Of a stretch of DNA of 64,000 nt, positions 1 through 8,599 are shown in pieces. Source of the stretch: Methylobacterium cerastii (GTDB lineage Bacteria; Pseudomonadota; Alphaproteobacteria; Rhizobiales; Beijerinckiaceae). The DNA lies in contig NZ_BPQG01000008.1 of assembly GCF_022179125.1 (NCBI RefSeq), positions 107,140-171,139 of the forward strand, in the 5' to 3' direction. The position numbers were made by a program, and so were the translations under genes. The notes beneath the pieces are model-generated. The model saw only the letters and a list, made by a program, of their open reading frames with translations. It had not been told where the DNA came from and did not search any database. Position 1 is the stretch's first letter. Each line of letters begins with the position of its first letter.

Positions 1-1043
1 TGGAGAGCCTGATCTGGCTCGAATCCTTCCTCAAGGGCTTCGAGGGCGCGCTGCTGATGACCTCGCACGACCGCGAGTTCATGAACCGCATCGTCGGCAA
101 GGTGATCGAGATCGACGGCGGCACCCTCACGACGTTCTCCGGCGACTACGCCTTCTACGAGCAGCAGCGGGCGCTGAACGAGAGCCAGCAGCAGGCGCAG
201 TTCGAGCGCCAGCAGGCGATGCTGGCCAAGGAGATCAAGTTCATCGAGCGCTTCAAGGCGCGGGCGAGCCACGCCGCCCAGGTGCAGAGCCGGGTGAAGA
301 AGCTCGACAAGATCGAGCGGGTGGAGCCTCCGAAGCGCCGGCAATCCGTGACGTTCGAGTTCCAGCCGGCGCCGCGCTCGGGCGACGACGTCGTGATGCT
401 CAAGGGCGTGCACAAGCGCTACGGCAGCCGCACGATCTACGAGGGCCTGGATTTCGGCATCCGCCGGCGCGAGCGCTGGTGCGTGATGGGCGTCAACGGC
501 GCCGGCAAGTCGACGCTTCTGAAGCTCGTCACCGGCTCGGCCGCGCCCGACGACGGCACGGTCGCGGTCGGCGGCAGCGTCAAGCTCGGCTACTTCGCCC
601 AGCACGCCATGGACCTGCTCGACGGGGATCTGACCGTCTTCCAGGACCTGGAAAGCACTTTCCCGCAGGCCGGCCAGGGGTCTTTGCGGGCGCTCGCCGG
701 CTGCTTCGGCTTCTCGGGCGACGACGTGGAGAAGCGCTGCCGGGTGCTGTCGGGCGGCGAGAAGGCGCGGCTGGTGATGGCCAAGATGCTGTTCGACCCG
801 CCGAACTTCCTGGTGTTGGACGAGCCCACCAACCACCTCGACATCGGCACCAAGGCGATGCTGATCGACGCGCTGTCCAGCTACGAGGGCACGATGCTGT
901 TCGTCAGCCACGACCGCCACTTCCTGGCCGCGCTCTCGAACCGGGTGCTCGAACTCACCCCTGACGGCATCCACCAATACGGTGGCGGCTACACCGAGTA
1001 CGTGGCCCGGACGGGTCAGGAGGCACCGGGCCTGCGCAGCTGA
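1..1043 (+). CDS. ABC-F family ATPase, C-terminal part (5' end outside window)
   Basis: The reading frame is open from base 3 to the stop at 1041-1043, so this is the C-terminal ~346 residues of a longer protein. It opens at the end of the first ATP-binding cassette (switch histidine in TSHDRE), passes through a charged helical linker (about nt 160-340), and then shows a complete second cassette: Walker A GVNGAGKST, signature LSGGEKARLVMA, Walker B FLVLDEPTNHLD and a second SHDR switch. Two cassettes with no membrane segment define the ABC-F group, soluble ATPases that act on ribosomes. Which subgroup (Uup, EttA, YbiT-like) cannot be settled without the N-terminal half. Confidence 0.92.
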   Translation, partial: ESLIWLESFLKGFEGALLMTSHDREFMNRIVGKVIEIDGGTLTTFSGDYAFYEQQRALNESQQQAQFERQQAMLAKEIKFIERFKARASHAAQVQSRVKKLDKIERVEPPKRRQSVTFEFQPAPRSGDDVVMLKGVHKRYGSRTIYEGLDFGIRRRERWCVMGVNGAGKSTLLKLVTGSAAPDDGTVAVGGSVKLGYFAQHAMDLLDGDLTVFQDLESTFPQAGQGSLRALAGCFGFSGDDVEKRCRVLSGGEKARLVMAKMLFDPPNFLVLDEPTNHLDIGTKAMLIDALSSYEGTMLFVSHDRHFLAALSNRVLELTPDGIHQYGGGYTEYVARTGQEAPGLRS

Positions 1044-1259
1044 AGGCGCGACGAGGGCGGTGACCTTCGCGCCTGCGTAGACCGCGAGCTGTTCGAGGCG
1101 CCTATACGTGGTCCCACCCAGGGAAGACGGCGGCCGACCGCACGACCATGCGTTGCAGACCTCGCCCTAGTCTTGTCGAATCCTTTAGGTGATTGACATA
1201 GGTTAGGGTTATCGCGGGCCGAGGCCGATCGCGGTCCGCGCCAGCAGGGGTCGAAGAAC

Positions 1260-2270
1260 GTGTCGCTGCCCTTGCTCTCCTTCTCCAGCAAGGCCCTGCG
1301 CCCGGCCGTCGGGTTCGACGCGTATCACGCCCTCTACGCGACCGGCGCCGACGTGACGCGCACGGACGGGGCGTTCCACGCCGAGGTGCGGGCCTACCGC
1401 TTCAACCGCATGCTGGTGTTCGAGCGCCGGCTCGCCGGCGTCGGCCACGACCGCGACGTCGCCCGCGTCCGCCGCGACGGCTTCGACCACCTCACGCTCC
1501 ACCTGCTGCTCTCCGGCAGCCTGGTCGCCGGCGCGGAGGGCGAGGAGCGCCGCCTGCGCCCGGGCGAGATCCTGGTCATCGACACCAGCGCGCCGCAGCG
1601 GAACCGGTGCGACGACACGCACACGATCACCGTGGCGGTGGCCCGCGACCAGATCGGGACGCTGATCCCGGACCCGCGGGCCTTCCACGGCACGGTGCTG
1701 TCGCAGCGGGTGGCCGGCGTGATCGCCGACCTGATGATCTCCTTCACACACCGCGTCGAGGCGCTGACCCCGGACACGTCGGACCAGTTCGGCCCCGTGC
1801 TCGGCATGCTCCTGGCCGCGGCCCTCAAGGGGACGCCGCCGGGTGCCGAGGCCGTCGCCGCGTTGGGGCAGCCCGACGGCGGACGCCGCCGGAAGGTCGA
1901 GGCGTTCATCGAGGCGCACCTGTCGGACCACGGCCTCGACGCCGACGCGATCGCCGGCGGCGTCGGGATCTCGCGCACCGTGCTGTACCGGTGCTTCGCC
2001 GCGGACGGCGGCGTCGCGCGCTTCATCCAGCTGCGGCGCCTCGAACGGATCCGCAACGTGCTGCGCCGCCGCGGCGGGGCGCACCCGCTGGCGGCGATCG
2101 CCCACGCGCACGGCTTCTCCAGCGAGCAGCACCTCAACCGCGCCTTCCGCTCGACCTTCGGCCGCCCGCCGGGGCAGTTCCGGAGCATGATCGAGCAGCT
2201 GCGACGCGCGAAGGACCCGGGCGACGGCCGGACCCAGCCGCTCAACGACTGGTTGATCGAATTGTACTGA
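1260..2270 (+). CDS. AraC family transcriptional regulator
   Basis: 336 residues starting at GTG. The C-terminal ~100 residues form an AraC-type double helix-turn-helix (ISRTVLYRCFAADGG; then HPLAAIAHAHGFSSEQHLNR and AFRSTFGRPPGQFR, the usual family ending). The N-terminal two thirds resemble the cupin-like ligand-binding domain of AraC regulators with an AraC_binding_2 type arrangement (residues ~50-150, including LLLSGSLVAG and RPGEILVIDTS). It is a DNA-binding activator or repressor in the cytoplasm with an unknown ligand. It stands alone between the ABC-F gene and rpoN, so the context does not reveal a target. Confidence 0.88.
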   Translation: MSLPLLSFSSKALRPAVGFDAYHALYATGADVTRTDGAFHAEVRAYRFNRMLVFERRLAGVGHDRDVARVRRDGFDHLTLHLLLSGSLVAGAEGEERRLRPGEILVIDTSAPQRNRCDDTHTITVAVARDQIGTLIPDPRAFHGTVLSQRVAGVIADLMISFTHRVEALTPDTSDQFGPVLGMLLAAALKGTPPGAEAVAALGQPDGGRRRKVEAFIEAHLSDHGLDADAIAGGVGISRTVLYRCFAADGGVARFIQLRRLERIRNVLRRRGGAHPLAAIAHAHGFSSEQHLNRAFRSTFGRPPGQFRSMIEQLRRAKDPGDGRTQPLNDWLIELY

Positions 2271-2292
2271 CGCGGGGATGCGCCGATCCGGC

Positions 2293-2356
2293 CCGCCCGG
2301 GCAGGCAAGGACCGCCCGGACAGGCAAGGACTGCCCGGACAGGCAAGCACCGCCCG
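2293..2356. repeat. 19-bp tandem repeat, about 3.3 copies
   Basis: In the 319-bp gap between the AraC gene and rpoN, a 19-bp unit of the form CCGCCCGGACAGGCAAGGA is repeated head to tail at 2293-2311, 2312-2330 and 2331-2349, with a partial fourth copy to 2356. Copies differ at one or two positions. The rest of the gap shows no convincing gene. The function is unknown; it could be a slippage tract or an array of binding sites upstream of rpoN. Confidence 0.85.
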
Positions 2357-2589
2357 CGGCGAAGCCTGCGTATGGCAACCGTTCCTCAGCACATCCGTGC
2401 GAGCGTGCCGTGTGCCGGCTGTGGCGTTGGCGCCACCATCCACCGAACCAGCGCGCAGCACACCCAACACGCTTTGACGCGGGGGCGCGATGGGTTTAAA
2501 GGGCTTAACTGAAGTTAAAGCAAGAACCGTGCCTATTGCGTAGCAACGCGGGGCGCGGCCTGTTCACCGAAGAGGACCGAGGCGACGCG

Positions 2590-4146
2590 ATGAGTTTGCT
2601 GCAACGGCTGGAAATGCGCCAGGGCCAGTCCCTGGTGATGACACCGCAGCTTCTGCAAGCGATCAAGCTCCTCCAACTCTCCCAGCTCGATCTTGCGGCC
2701 TACGTCGACGCCGAGCTGGAGCGCAACCCGCTCCTGGAGCGCGCCGAGGCCGAGCCGACCGACGGCCCGGGCGAGGCCGCGAACGCGGAACCCGCCGCCG
2801 AGGCCTTCGCGGACGGGGCGGAGTGGAAGGCCGCCGAGGTCGACCCGGGCCGCGGCGAGATCGACGGCGACTTCGACGCCCGCCTCGACAACGTCTATCC
2901 CGACGACGCGCCGAGCCCGATCCGCGAGGCGGCCACCGGCGACATGCTCTCGCTGACGCCCGCACCCTACGGCAACACCGGCGGCAGCTTCGATTCGGAG
3001 GCCCCGGACTTCGAGGCGACGCTCACCGTCGAGACGTCGCTCCGCGAGCATCTCGGCCGCCAGCTCGACCTCGCCACCCGCGACGCCACCGACCGGCTGA
3101 TCGGCGGCTTCCTGATCGATGCGGTGGACGAGGCCGGCTACCTCCGGGAATCGATCGACGCGGTGGCCGAGCGCCTCGGCGCCTCCCTCGACCGGGTCGC
3201 CGGCGTGCTCAAGCTCGTCCAGAGCTTCGATCCGGCCGGCGTCGCCGCGCGCGACCTCGCCGAGTGCCTGGCGCTGCAGCTGCGGGAGAAGGACCGGTTC
3301 GACCCGGCGATGCAGGCGCTGGTCTCGCGCCTCGACCTCGTGGCCAAGCGCGACTTCTCCGCCCTCCGGCGCCTGTGCGGCGTCGACGACGAGGACCTCG
3401 TCGAGATGCTGGGCGAGATCCGCCGGCTCGATCCCAAGCCCGGCCGCGCCTTCGGCTCGAGCGGCGTCGAGGTGCTGATCCCCGACGTGTTCGTGCGCGC
3501 CGCCCCCGACGGCTCCTGGCTGGTGGAGCTCAACGGCGAGGCGCTGCCCCGCGTCCTGGTCAACCAGAGCTACTACGCCCGCGTGGTCCGCGGCGCGAAG
3601 GCAGAGGGCGACAAGGCCTTCCTTTCCGAGGCGCTGCAGACCGCGAACTGGCTCACCCGGAGCCTGGAGCAGCGGGCGCGCACCATCCTCAAGGTCGCCA
3701 CCGAGATCGTGCGCCAGCAGGACGGGTTCTTCGTCCACGGCGTCACGCACCTGCGGCCCCTGAACCTCAAGACGGTCGCCGAGGCGATCGGCATGCACGA
3801 ATCCACCGTCTCGCGCGTCACCTCCAACAAGGCGATCGGCACCAGCCGCGGCACGTTGGAGATGAAGTACTTCTTCACCGCCGCGATCCCCGGGGCCGCC
3901 GGCACCGCCGCCCACTCCTCGGAGGCCGTGCGCCACCGCATCAAGCAGCTCGTCGACGGCGAGACCTCGGACGACGTGCTCTCCGACGACGCCCTGGTGC
4001 AGAAGCTGCGCCACGAAGGCGTCGACATCGCCCGCCGCACGGTGGCGAAGTACCGCGAATCCCTGCGCATCCCCTCGTCGATCGAGCGCCGCCGCGAACG
4101 CTACGCGCAGGGCGGGATGGTGGCGGGGGTGATGATGGCGCGGTGA
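2590..4146 (+). CDS. rpoN: RNA polymerase sigma-54 factor RpoN
   Basis: 518 residues. I place the start at ATG 2590 because the product then begins MSLLQRLEMRQGQSLVMTPQ, the conserved Gln-rich region I that contacts enhancer-binding proteins, and a GAGG Shine-Dalgarno lies ~7 bases before it; an earlier in-frame ATG at 2536 would add a non-conserved leader. An acidic region II (residues ~55-105) is followed by the core-binding region and, near the C-terminus, the DNA-recognition RpoN box ARRTVAKYRE. It directs polymerase to -24/-12 promoters for nitrogen and other regulated genes. hpf and ptsN follow on the same strand, the classic rpoN neighbourhood. Confidence 0.97.
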   Translation: MSLLQRLEMRQGQSLVMTPQLLQAIKLLQLSQLDLAAYVDAELERNPLLERAEAEPTDGPGEAANAEPAAEAFADGAEWKAAEVDPGRGEIDGDFDARLDNVYPDDAPSPIREAATGDMLSLTPAPYGNTGGSFDSEAPDFEATLTVETSLREHLGRQLDLATRDATDRLIGGFLIDAVDEAGYLRESIDAVAERLGASLDRVAGVLKLVQSFDPAGVAARDLAECLALQLREKDRFDPAMQALVSRLDLVAKRDFSALRRLCGVDDEDLVEMLGEIRRLDPKPGRAFGSSGVEVLIPDVFVRAAPDGSWLVELNGEALPRVLVNQSYYARVVRGAKAEGDKAFLSEALQTANWLTRSLEQRARTILKVATEIVRQQDGFFVHGVTHLRPLNLKTVAEAIGMHESTVSRVTSNKAIGTSRGTLEMKYFFTAAIPGAAGTAAHSSEAVRHRIKQLVDGETSDDVLSDDALVQKLRHEGVDIARRTVAKYRESLRIPSSIERRRERYAQGGMVAGVMMAR

Positions 4147-4263
4147 ACGCGCCGCGAGCGGGCTCTTCGCCCGCCGCGCTGGAGGATGACGGCGCTGCCG
4201 CGCAGGGCGGTTTCAGGCCCGCCCCGGCGGTTGGACCGTGACCGGCAAGGCTTCTCACGTCCG

Positions 4264-4292
4264 TTGACTTCGCCTGCGCCGGCTTCTCTACT
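4264..4292 (+). promoter_or_regulatory. Candidate sigma-70 type promoter upstream of hpf
   Basis: TTGACT at 4264-4269 and TCTACT at 4287-4292 are separated by exactly 17 bases, ~96 bases before the hpf start. This would let hpf be transcribed independently of rpoN. Judged by eye only. Confidence 0.4.
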
Positions 4293-4387
4293 CCCTCCCC
4301 CGTCACGCCGACGGGTCGGCGTTCCGCCGAATCCCGCTCGCCGCGGTCGGCGGGCGAAAGACCAGGGTCAACCGCACCGGAGGATAC

Positions 4388-4996
4388 ATGGGGTCATTGC
4401 GCGTCACGGGCCACGGCCTGGACCTCGGCGAAGCCCTCAGGGGCCGTGTCGACGAGCGGATGGCGGCGACCCTGTCAAAATACCTCGACGGGCACATGAA
4501 CGAGAGCAGCACCGGCCACGTCACGCTCCGGCGCGACGGCTCGGCCTACCGCACCGATTGCGTGCTGCACCTCGTCTCCGGGCTCACCATCGAGGCGTCG
4601 TCCACCGCGCACGACCCGCGCGCCAGCTTCGAGCAGACCGCAGACCGGCTGGAGAAGCGCCTGCGCCGCTACAAGCACCGGCTCAAGGAGCACGCCCAAG
4701 GACCGAACGGGGGGCCGAACGGCGCCGCGATCGAGGCGGCCTACGCGGTGTTCGCCGCGCCCGAGGACGACGAGGACGAGGACGAGCCCGACGACGGCGC
4801 GAGCCACCCGCCGATCGTGGCCGAGAGCACCAAGACCCTCAAGCGCCACTCGGTGAGCGAGGCGGTCACCGCGCTGGACCTCACCGGCGCCCCGGTGATC
4901 GTCTTCGTGCATGCTGGCACCGGCCGCATCAACGTCGTATACCGGCGCAGCGACGGCGCGATCGGCTGGGTCGACCCGCCGAGCGCGGCGGCCTGA
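4388..4996 (+). CDS. hpf: Ribosome hibernation promoting factor, long form
   Basis: 202 residues. The N-terminal ~100 residues match the HPF/YfiA S30AE domain that binds the 30S decoding region (VTGHGLDLGEALRGRV at the start, then basic KRLRRYKHRLKEH). An acidic, Asp/Glu-rich linker (residues ~125-140) leads to a C-terminal ~55-residue domain (TLKRHSVSEAVTALDL...GWVDPP) that dimerises ribosomes into 100S particles in long-form HPFs. Its position between rpoN and ptsN is the usual one in proteobacteria. It acts in the cytoplasm to inactivate ribosomes in stationary phase or stress. Confidence 0.95.
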   Translation: MGSLRVTGHGLDLGEALRGRVDERMAATLSKYLDGHMNESSTGHVTLRRDGSAYRTDCVLHLVSGLTIEASSTAHDPRASFEQTADRLEKRLRRYKHRLKEHAQGPNGGPNGAAIEAAYAVFAAPEDDEDEDEPDDGASHPPIVAESTKTLKRHSVSEAVTALDLTGAPVIVFVHAGTGRINVVYRRSDGAIGWVDPPSAAA

Positions 4997-5129
4997 GCCG
5001 AGGACGCCGGAACCGGCCCTCGGGGCGGGGATTGGTGTTTTTGGGGCGCGGCCGCGCGGACAACGCGGTGCGCGCCCTCTTCATGGGGGCGTGGCCCCCA
5101 TGGTTCGAGAGCGGGCGGGCGGTCCTTCG

Positions 5130-5597
5130 ATGCCGATGCTGGAATTCCTCGATCCGGATTCCGTGGTGCCCTCGCTCCGCGCCCGGGCCAAGAAGCAGGT
5201 GCTGCAGGACCTGGCCGCCCAGGCGGTCCGGCGCCTGCCGACGCTCGACGTCCGCGACGTCTACGAGACCCTGCTGCAGCGCGAGCGCTTGGGCTCCACC
5301 GGCATCGGCGACGGCGTCGCGATCCCGCACGGCAAGCTGCCGGGCCTCGACCGGCTGTTCGGGCTCGTCGCCCGCCTCGACCGGCCGGTGGACTTCGAAT
5401 CCCTCGACGGCCGCCCGGTGGACTTCGCCTTCCTGCTGCTCGCCCCCGAGGGCGCGGGCGCCGACCACCTCAAGGCCCTGGCCCAGGTGGCGCGCATCCT
5501 GCGCGAGCCCGGCATCCTCGACCGCATCCGCGCGGCGCGCGACGCGCACGCCCTCTACGCGCTGCTCACCCACACCTCGACCTCGCAGGCCGCATGA
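5130..5597 (+). CDS. ptsN: Nitrogen-PTS enzyme IIA component PtsN (EIIA-Ntr)
   Basis: 155 residues from ATG 5130 (MPMLEFLDPDSVVPSL, typical of alphaproteobacterial PtsN). The phosphoacceptor is His67 within GIGDGVAIPHGKLPG. The protein receives phosphate from the PEP to EI-Ntr to NPr relay and regulates targets such as potassium transport and sensor kinases rather than moving sugar. It follows rpoN and hpf, and its stop overlaps the next gene's start by four bases (ATGA), so translation is probably coupled. Confidence 0.95.
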   Translation: MPMLEFLDPDSVVPSLRARAKKQVLQDLAAQAVRRLPTLDVRDVYETLLQRERLGSTGIGDGVAIPHGKLPGLDRLFGLVARLDRPVDFESLDGRPVDFAFLLLAPEGAGADHLKALAQVARILREPGILDRIRAARDAHALYALLTHTSTSQAA

Positions 5598-5947
5598 CCG
5601 GGCGTCGCGTGAGCCGGCCGCGGGTCTTGCCGTTCGCCGTGGCGGCGACGCTGCTCGCCGTCCCGCACGCCGCGCGGGCGCAACAGGGCGCGGCCGACGG
5701 CACCTGCGCCCGTGACGTGCTCGTCGCCCAGTCGATGCAGCGCCAGGCGATCGACCAGCTCGAGCAGGCCGACGGCGACGACGCCAAGAGCTGCCGGATC
5801 TGGCGCCGCCACGTCGACACCATGCGCCGCGTCGCCGGCGTCTACGGCCGCTGCCTCTCCGGCGGCGAGCGCGGCGCGCGCCTGAGCCAGGTGCAGGACT
5901 CCGAGAAGGAATTCTCGGCCGCGATCAAGACGCGCTGCCGGGGCTGA
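5594..5947 (+). CDS. Small exported protein of unknown function
   Basis: 117 residues. Residues 1-29 form a signal peptide (basic start, hydrophobic core VLPFAVAATLLAV, cleavage after ARA). The mature part has three cysteines and no domain I recognise. It overlaps ptsN by four bases and is likely the last gene of the rpoN-hpf-ptsN run. Probably periplasmic; function not assignable from sequence. Confidence 0.7.
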   Translation: MTGRRVSRPRVLPFAVAATLLAVPHAARAQQGAADGTCARDVLVAQSMQRQAIDQLEQADGDDAKSCRIWRRHVDTMRRVAGVYGRCLSGGERGARLSQVQDSEKEFSAAIKTRCRG

Positions 5948-6000
5948 CCCGCCGGCCGGGCTGCCGCCCACCTTCGTTCCCGACGGCTTGCCGCGTGCGC

Positions 6001-6199
6001 CCCCCTCGCCCCGCTTGCGGGGAGAGGGCTTGGCCGACCTCGTCGTCGGCCGAGCGAGGCGGCAGCCGACGGTGAGGAGCCGATCCGGATGAGCTTCCTC
6101 CGTTCGCTCCCCCTCACCCTCGCTTCGGCTTCGCCTTTCGCTTCCCGGCTGCACGACGGGGTGCGGCCGGGCCTCTCCCCGCATGCGGGGAGAGGGGAA
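6001..6199. repeat. ~200-bp intergenic palindromic repeat, copy 1
   Basis: The element has CCTC(T/G)CCCC...GGGGAGAGGG hairpins at both ends and internal motifs CCGACCTCGTCGTCGGC and GCGAGGCGGCAGCCGA. Closely similar copies lie at 12503-12697, 48445-48640 and 51391-51588. All are between genes. It explains most of the 474-bp gap between 5948 and 6421 and gives rise to spurious open frames. Confidence 0.85.
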
Positions 6200-6282
6200 G
6201 CCCACGGTTCATCCGATGGGGCGAGGCGTTTACGAGGCACGGAATGCCCGGCTTTCCGGTGCGTCTCAGCGCTCATCGCGAA

Positions 6283-6309
6283 ACCGTTCCCAGGAAAACG
6301 GTATTTTTT
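6283..6309 (+). terminator. Candidate Rho-independent terminator
   Basis: ACCGTT (6283-6288) pairs with AACGGT (6297-6302), followed by a run of six T at 6304-6309. It lies downstream of the repeat and upstream of the next small exported-protein gene, so it would end transcripts coming from ptsN. The stem is only 6 bp. Confidence 0.45.
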
Positions 6310-6421
6310 CGCGAAACGCCACGCTTTCTCGAGTCGGCGCGAAGATGTCTTCGAAGAATATAGTTCGGAACGCTTGGGGCTGCGACGGGATTGATTGGGG
6401 GTAACAGTAGAGGAAACCGCC

Positions 6422-6808
6422 TTGCAACGCCATCTGACTGCCATCGCGCTCGTGACCCTGCTCGGGACCGGCATCGCCTCCGCTCAGACCACGACCACGG
6501 GCACCCCCGCGCCGGACGCAAAGTCCAGCGAGAAGTCCGGTGGTCAGGAGGCCGTGACGCGGCCGAACACCGACCGCCCCGACGCCTCCAAGCCGGCCAC
6601 CGCCAACGCGGCCGCGAACGCGAAGCTGGAGGAAGGCGCCAACAGCTTCACCGAAGCCCAGACGCACAAGCGCCTGGAGGATGCCGGCTACAAGGACGTC
6701 CGCGGCCTGAAGAAGGACGACAAGGGCATCTGGCGCGCCGAAGCCGTGCTGAACGGCAAGCCGGTCAAGGTCGGCGTCGACTTCAAGGGCAACGTCGCCG
6801 CGCAGTGA
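6422..6808 (+). CDS. Small exported PepSY-like protein
   Basis: 128 residues when started at TTG 6422, which has AGGAA six bases upstream and gives a proper signal peptide (MQRHLTAIALVTLLGTGIASAQ). A TTG nine codons earlier is possible but lacks such a site. After a Thr/Ala/Lys-rich linker the C-terminal half (SFTEAQTHKRLEDAGYKDV then IWRAEAVLNGKPVKVGVDF) resembles a PepSY-like fold seen in small periplasmic proteins. The specific role is unknown. Confidence 0.75.
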   Translation: MQRHLTAIALVTLLGTGIASAQTTTTGTPAPDAKSSEKSGGQEAVTRPNTDRPDASKPATANAAANAKLEEGANSFTEAQTHKRLEDAGYKDVRGLKKDDKGIWRAEAVLNGKPVKVGVDFKGNVAAQ

Positions 6809-6870
6809 GCGCCGTCCCCGGACGGTTCGAGCGCAGCCGCGCGATTTTCGACGACATCCAGGATTTGACC

Positions 6871-7527
6871 ATGGCACATCAGACCATCACCGCCCTCTAT
6901 GACGACTACGACGCGGCCAGCACGGCGGTGACCCGCCTTGAGGCCGCCGGCGTCTCGCACGGCGACATCAGCGTCGTCAGCAACAACGAAGGCGACCGGC
7001 ATGCCGGCCGGCTCGGGACCGGCGACCACGCCGACACCGCGCACAAGGCCGAGACCGCAGCCGGCACGGGCGCCTCGCTCGGTACCGTCGTCGGCGGTGC
7101 GACCGGCCTCCTCACCGGCCTCGGCCTTCTCGCGATTCCCGGCGTCGGCCCGGTCGTCGCCGCAGGCTGGCTCGTGGCGACCCTGACCGGCGCCGGCATC
7201 GGCGCCGCCGCCGGCGGCCTCGTCGGAGCCCTGACGGGTGCCGGCATCAGCGAGACCGACGCCCACACCTATAACGAGGGCATCCGCCGCGGCGGCACCC
7301 TCGTCACGGTGCGGGCGGACGAGGCCCACGCCAACACGGTGATGGACATCCTCGAGGAGCACGGCTCGGTCGACGTCGGCGAGCGCTCGAACAGTTGGCG
7401 CTCCGAGGGCTGGAGCGGCCCGGCGCTGACCGCATCGGACCCGGCCGGCCCGACGCCGACGAACGGCCTGCCGCCGAACGCAGGCGGCCGCCCTGGCGTC
7501 CGCACCTACCCCGCCCGGCCGCTTTAA
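6871..7527 (+). CDS. General-stress 17M-like membrane-associated protein
   Basis: 218 residues from ATG 6871. The first ~50 residues (TITALYDDYDAASTAVTRLEAAG) match the N-terminal fold of the general stress protein 17M/YflT group. The centre (residues ~70-125) is a Gly/Ala-rich hydrophobic glycine-zipper segment, and residues ~130-165 (GIRRGGTLVTVRADEAHA) form a second regulatory-like fold. The C-terminus is Pro/Gly-rich and disordered. Widespread in Methylobacterium-like genomes and usually annotated as a stress protein; molecular activity unknown. Confidence 0.8.
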   Translation: MAHQTITALYDDYDAASTAVTRLEAAGVSHGDISVVSNNEGDRHAGRLGTGDHADTAHKAETAAGTGASLGTVVGGATGLLTGLGLLAIPGVGPVVAAGWLVATLTGAGIGAAAGGLVGALTGAGISETDAHTYNEGIRRGGTLVTVRADEAHANTVMDILEEHGSVDVGERSNSWRSEGWSGPALTASDPAGPTPTNGLPPNAGGRPGVRTYPARPL

Positions 7528-7631
7528 GCGGTCTCGCTTAGGGTCCGTCGCCCCGGCGGCGGCCCACGATCTTCAGCCCCGCGGCGCCCCGGCGCCCGGG
7601 GCTGATTCGTGTTCGGAAGACAAAGGGGCGT

Positions 7632-8456
7632 CTAGCGCAGGTCGCGCAGCAGCGGCTCTGCGACCATCCGTACCGGTGCCTTCACAGGCTTGCCGCGGCC
7701 GATCAGGATCGCGACGCGGGAGCTCTCCGGATCGGTCTCGAACCGGGTGCGGACCCAGGCCACCAGGAACTTCAGGTATTCCGACGCCAGCAGTTTCGTG
7801 GCCGAGGGGCTGTGCCACCAGTCGGCGCCGTCGAACCCTTCGGCGATCACCGGATGGGGCACGATCCGGTCGCCCCCCTGCAGGGCGTGGTCGAGCTCGA
7901 TCAGCGTCCGCGGCATGTGGTAGTTCGAAGTCACCACCGCGACGGTGCTGAAGCGGTTGTGGCGCATCCAGCGCCGGGTCTCGATGGCGTTGCCGATGGT
8001 GTTGCGCGCCCGGTAGTCGAGATCGACGCAGCAATCGATCCAGTGGCGCTGCGTCGGGTTGAGCCGGGCGATCTCGTCGCGGCTGGTGCGCTCGTTGACG
8101 CCGGTGATCAGCAGGCGCCGGCCGTAGCCGCCGGCCAGCAGGTCGATCGCGTCGCCGATGCGCTGGGCGCCGCCGGTGAGCGCGACGATGCCGTCGGCGC
8201 GGCCCTGCGGCACCCGCTCGCTGCGGTCCAGGGCGGCGACGAAGGCGAGGAAGCCGGCGACCAAAGCCACCGCGGCGAGGCCGCCGAGGCCGAGGATCGT
8301 CAGCGCCACCGGGCCGAGGGGCCGCGCGGCCGGCGCCGCGGGCACCGCGGGCACCGAGCGCGGCTCGGCATCCCAGACCCAGCCGGTGAGCTCGGCAAGC
8401 TCGTCACCCGGGCCGGCCCGTCTCGGATCGAAGGCGCGCGCCATACGCGTGGTCAT
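7632..8456 (-). CDS. DUF218/YdcF-like membrane protein
   Basis: 274 residues. A single membrane segment lies at residues ~48-72 (VALTILGLGGLAAVALVAGF), followed by an ElyC/SanA/YdcF domain: DGIVALTGGAQRIGDAIDLL, a nucleotide-like GRRLLITGVN stretch, ARNTIGNAIETRRWM and TSNYHMPRTLIEL. Proteins of this family are linked to envelope polysaccharide and vancomycin sensitivity in E. coli. It runs on the same strand as ftsX-ftsE but is separated by 143 bp downstream. The substrate is unknown. Confidence 0.85.
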   Translation of the reverse strand: MTTRMARAFDPRRAGPGDELAELTGWVWDAEPRSVPAVPAAPAARPLGPVALTILGLGGLAAVALVAGFLAFVAALDRSERVPQGRADGIVALTGGAQRIGDAIDLLAGGYGRRLLITGVNERTSRDEIARLNPTQRHWIDCCVDLDYRARNTIGNAIETRRWMRHNRFSTVAVVTSNYHMPRTLIELDHALQGGDRIVPHPVIAEGFDGADWWHSPSATKLLASEYLKFLVAWVRTRFETDPESSRVAILIGRGKPVKAPVRMVAEPLLRDLR

Positions 8457-8599
8457 GCTCGCTGAGGATAGCGCCGAATGCGGCGGGGCGGAGGCGACAT
8501 TTGCGGCGGCGAATCCTTTCCGGAGGGTTAACGGTTCGCCAAGCGCTTTCGATCACGGGGGTTTTCGGAGCGGTTCGCACAGGTCGCCCGGCCGCGCCC

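Noticed and set aside
6089-6394. 100-codon frame in the first repeat element
   Set aside because: Equivalent frames recur in other copies of the ~200-bp repeat, showing it is a property of the repeat and not a gene.
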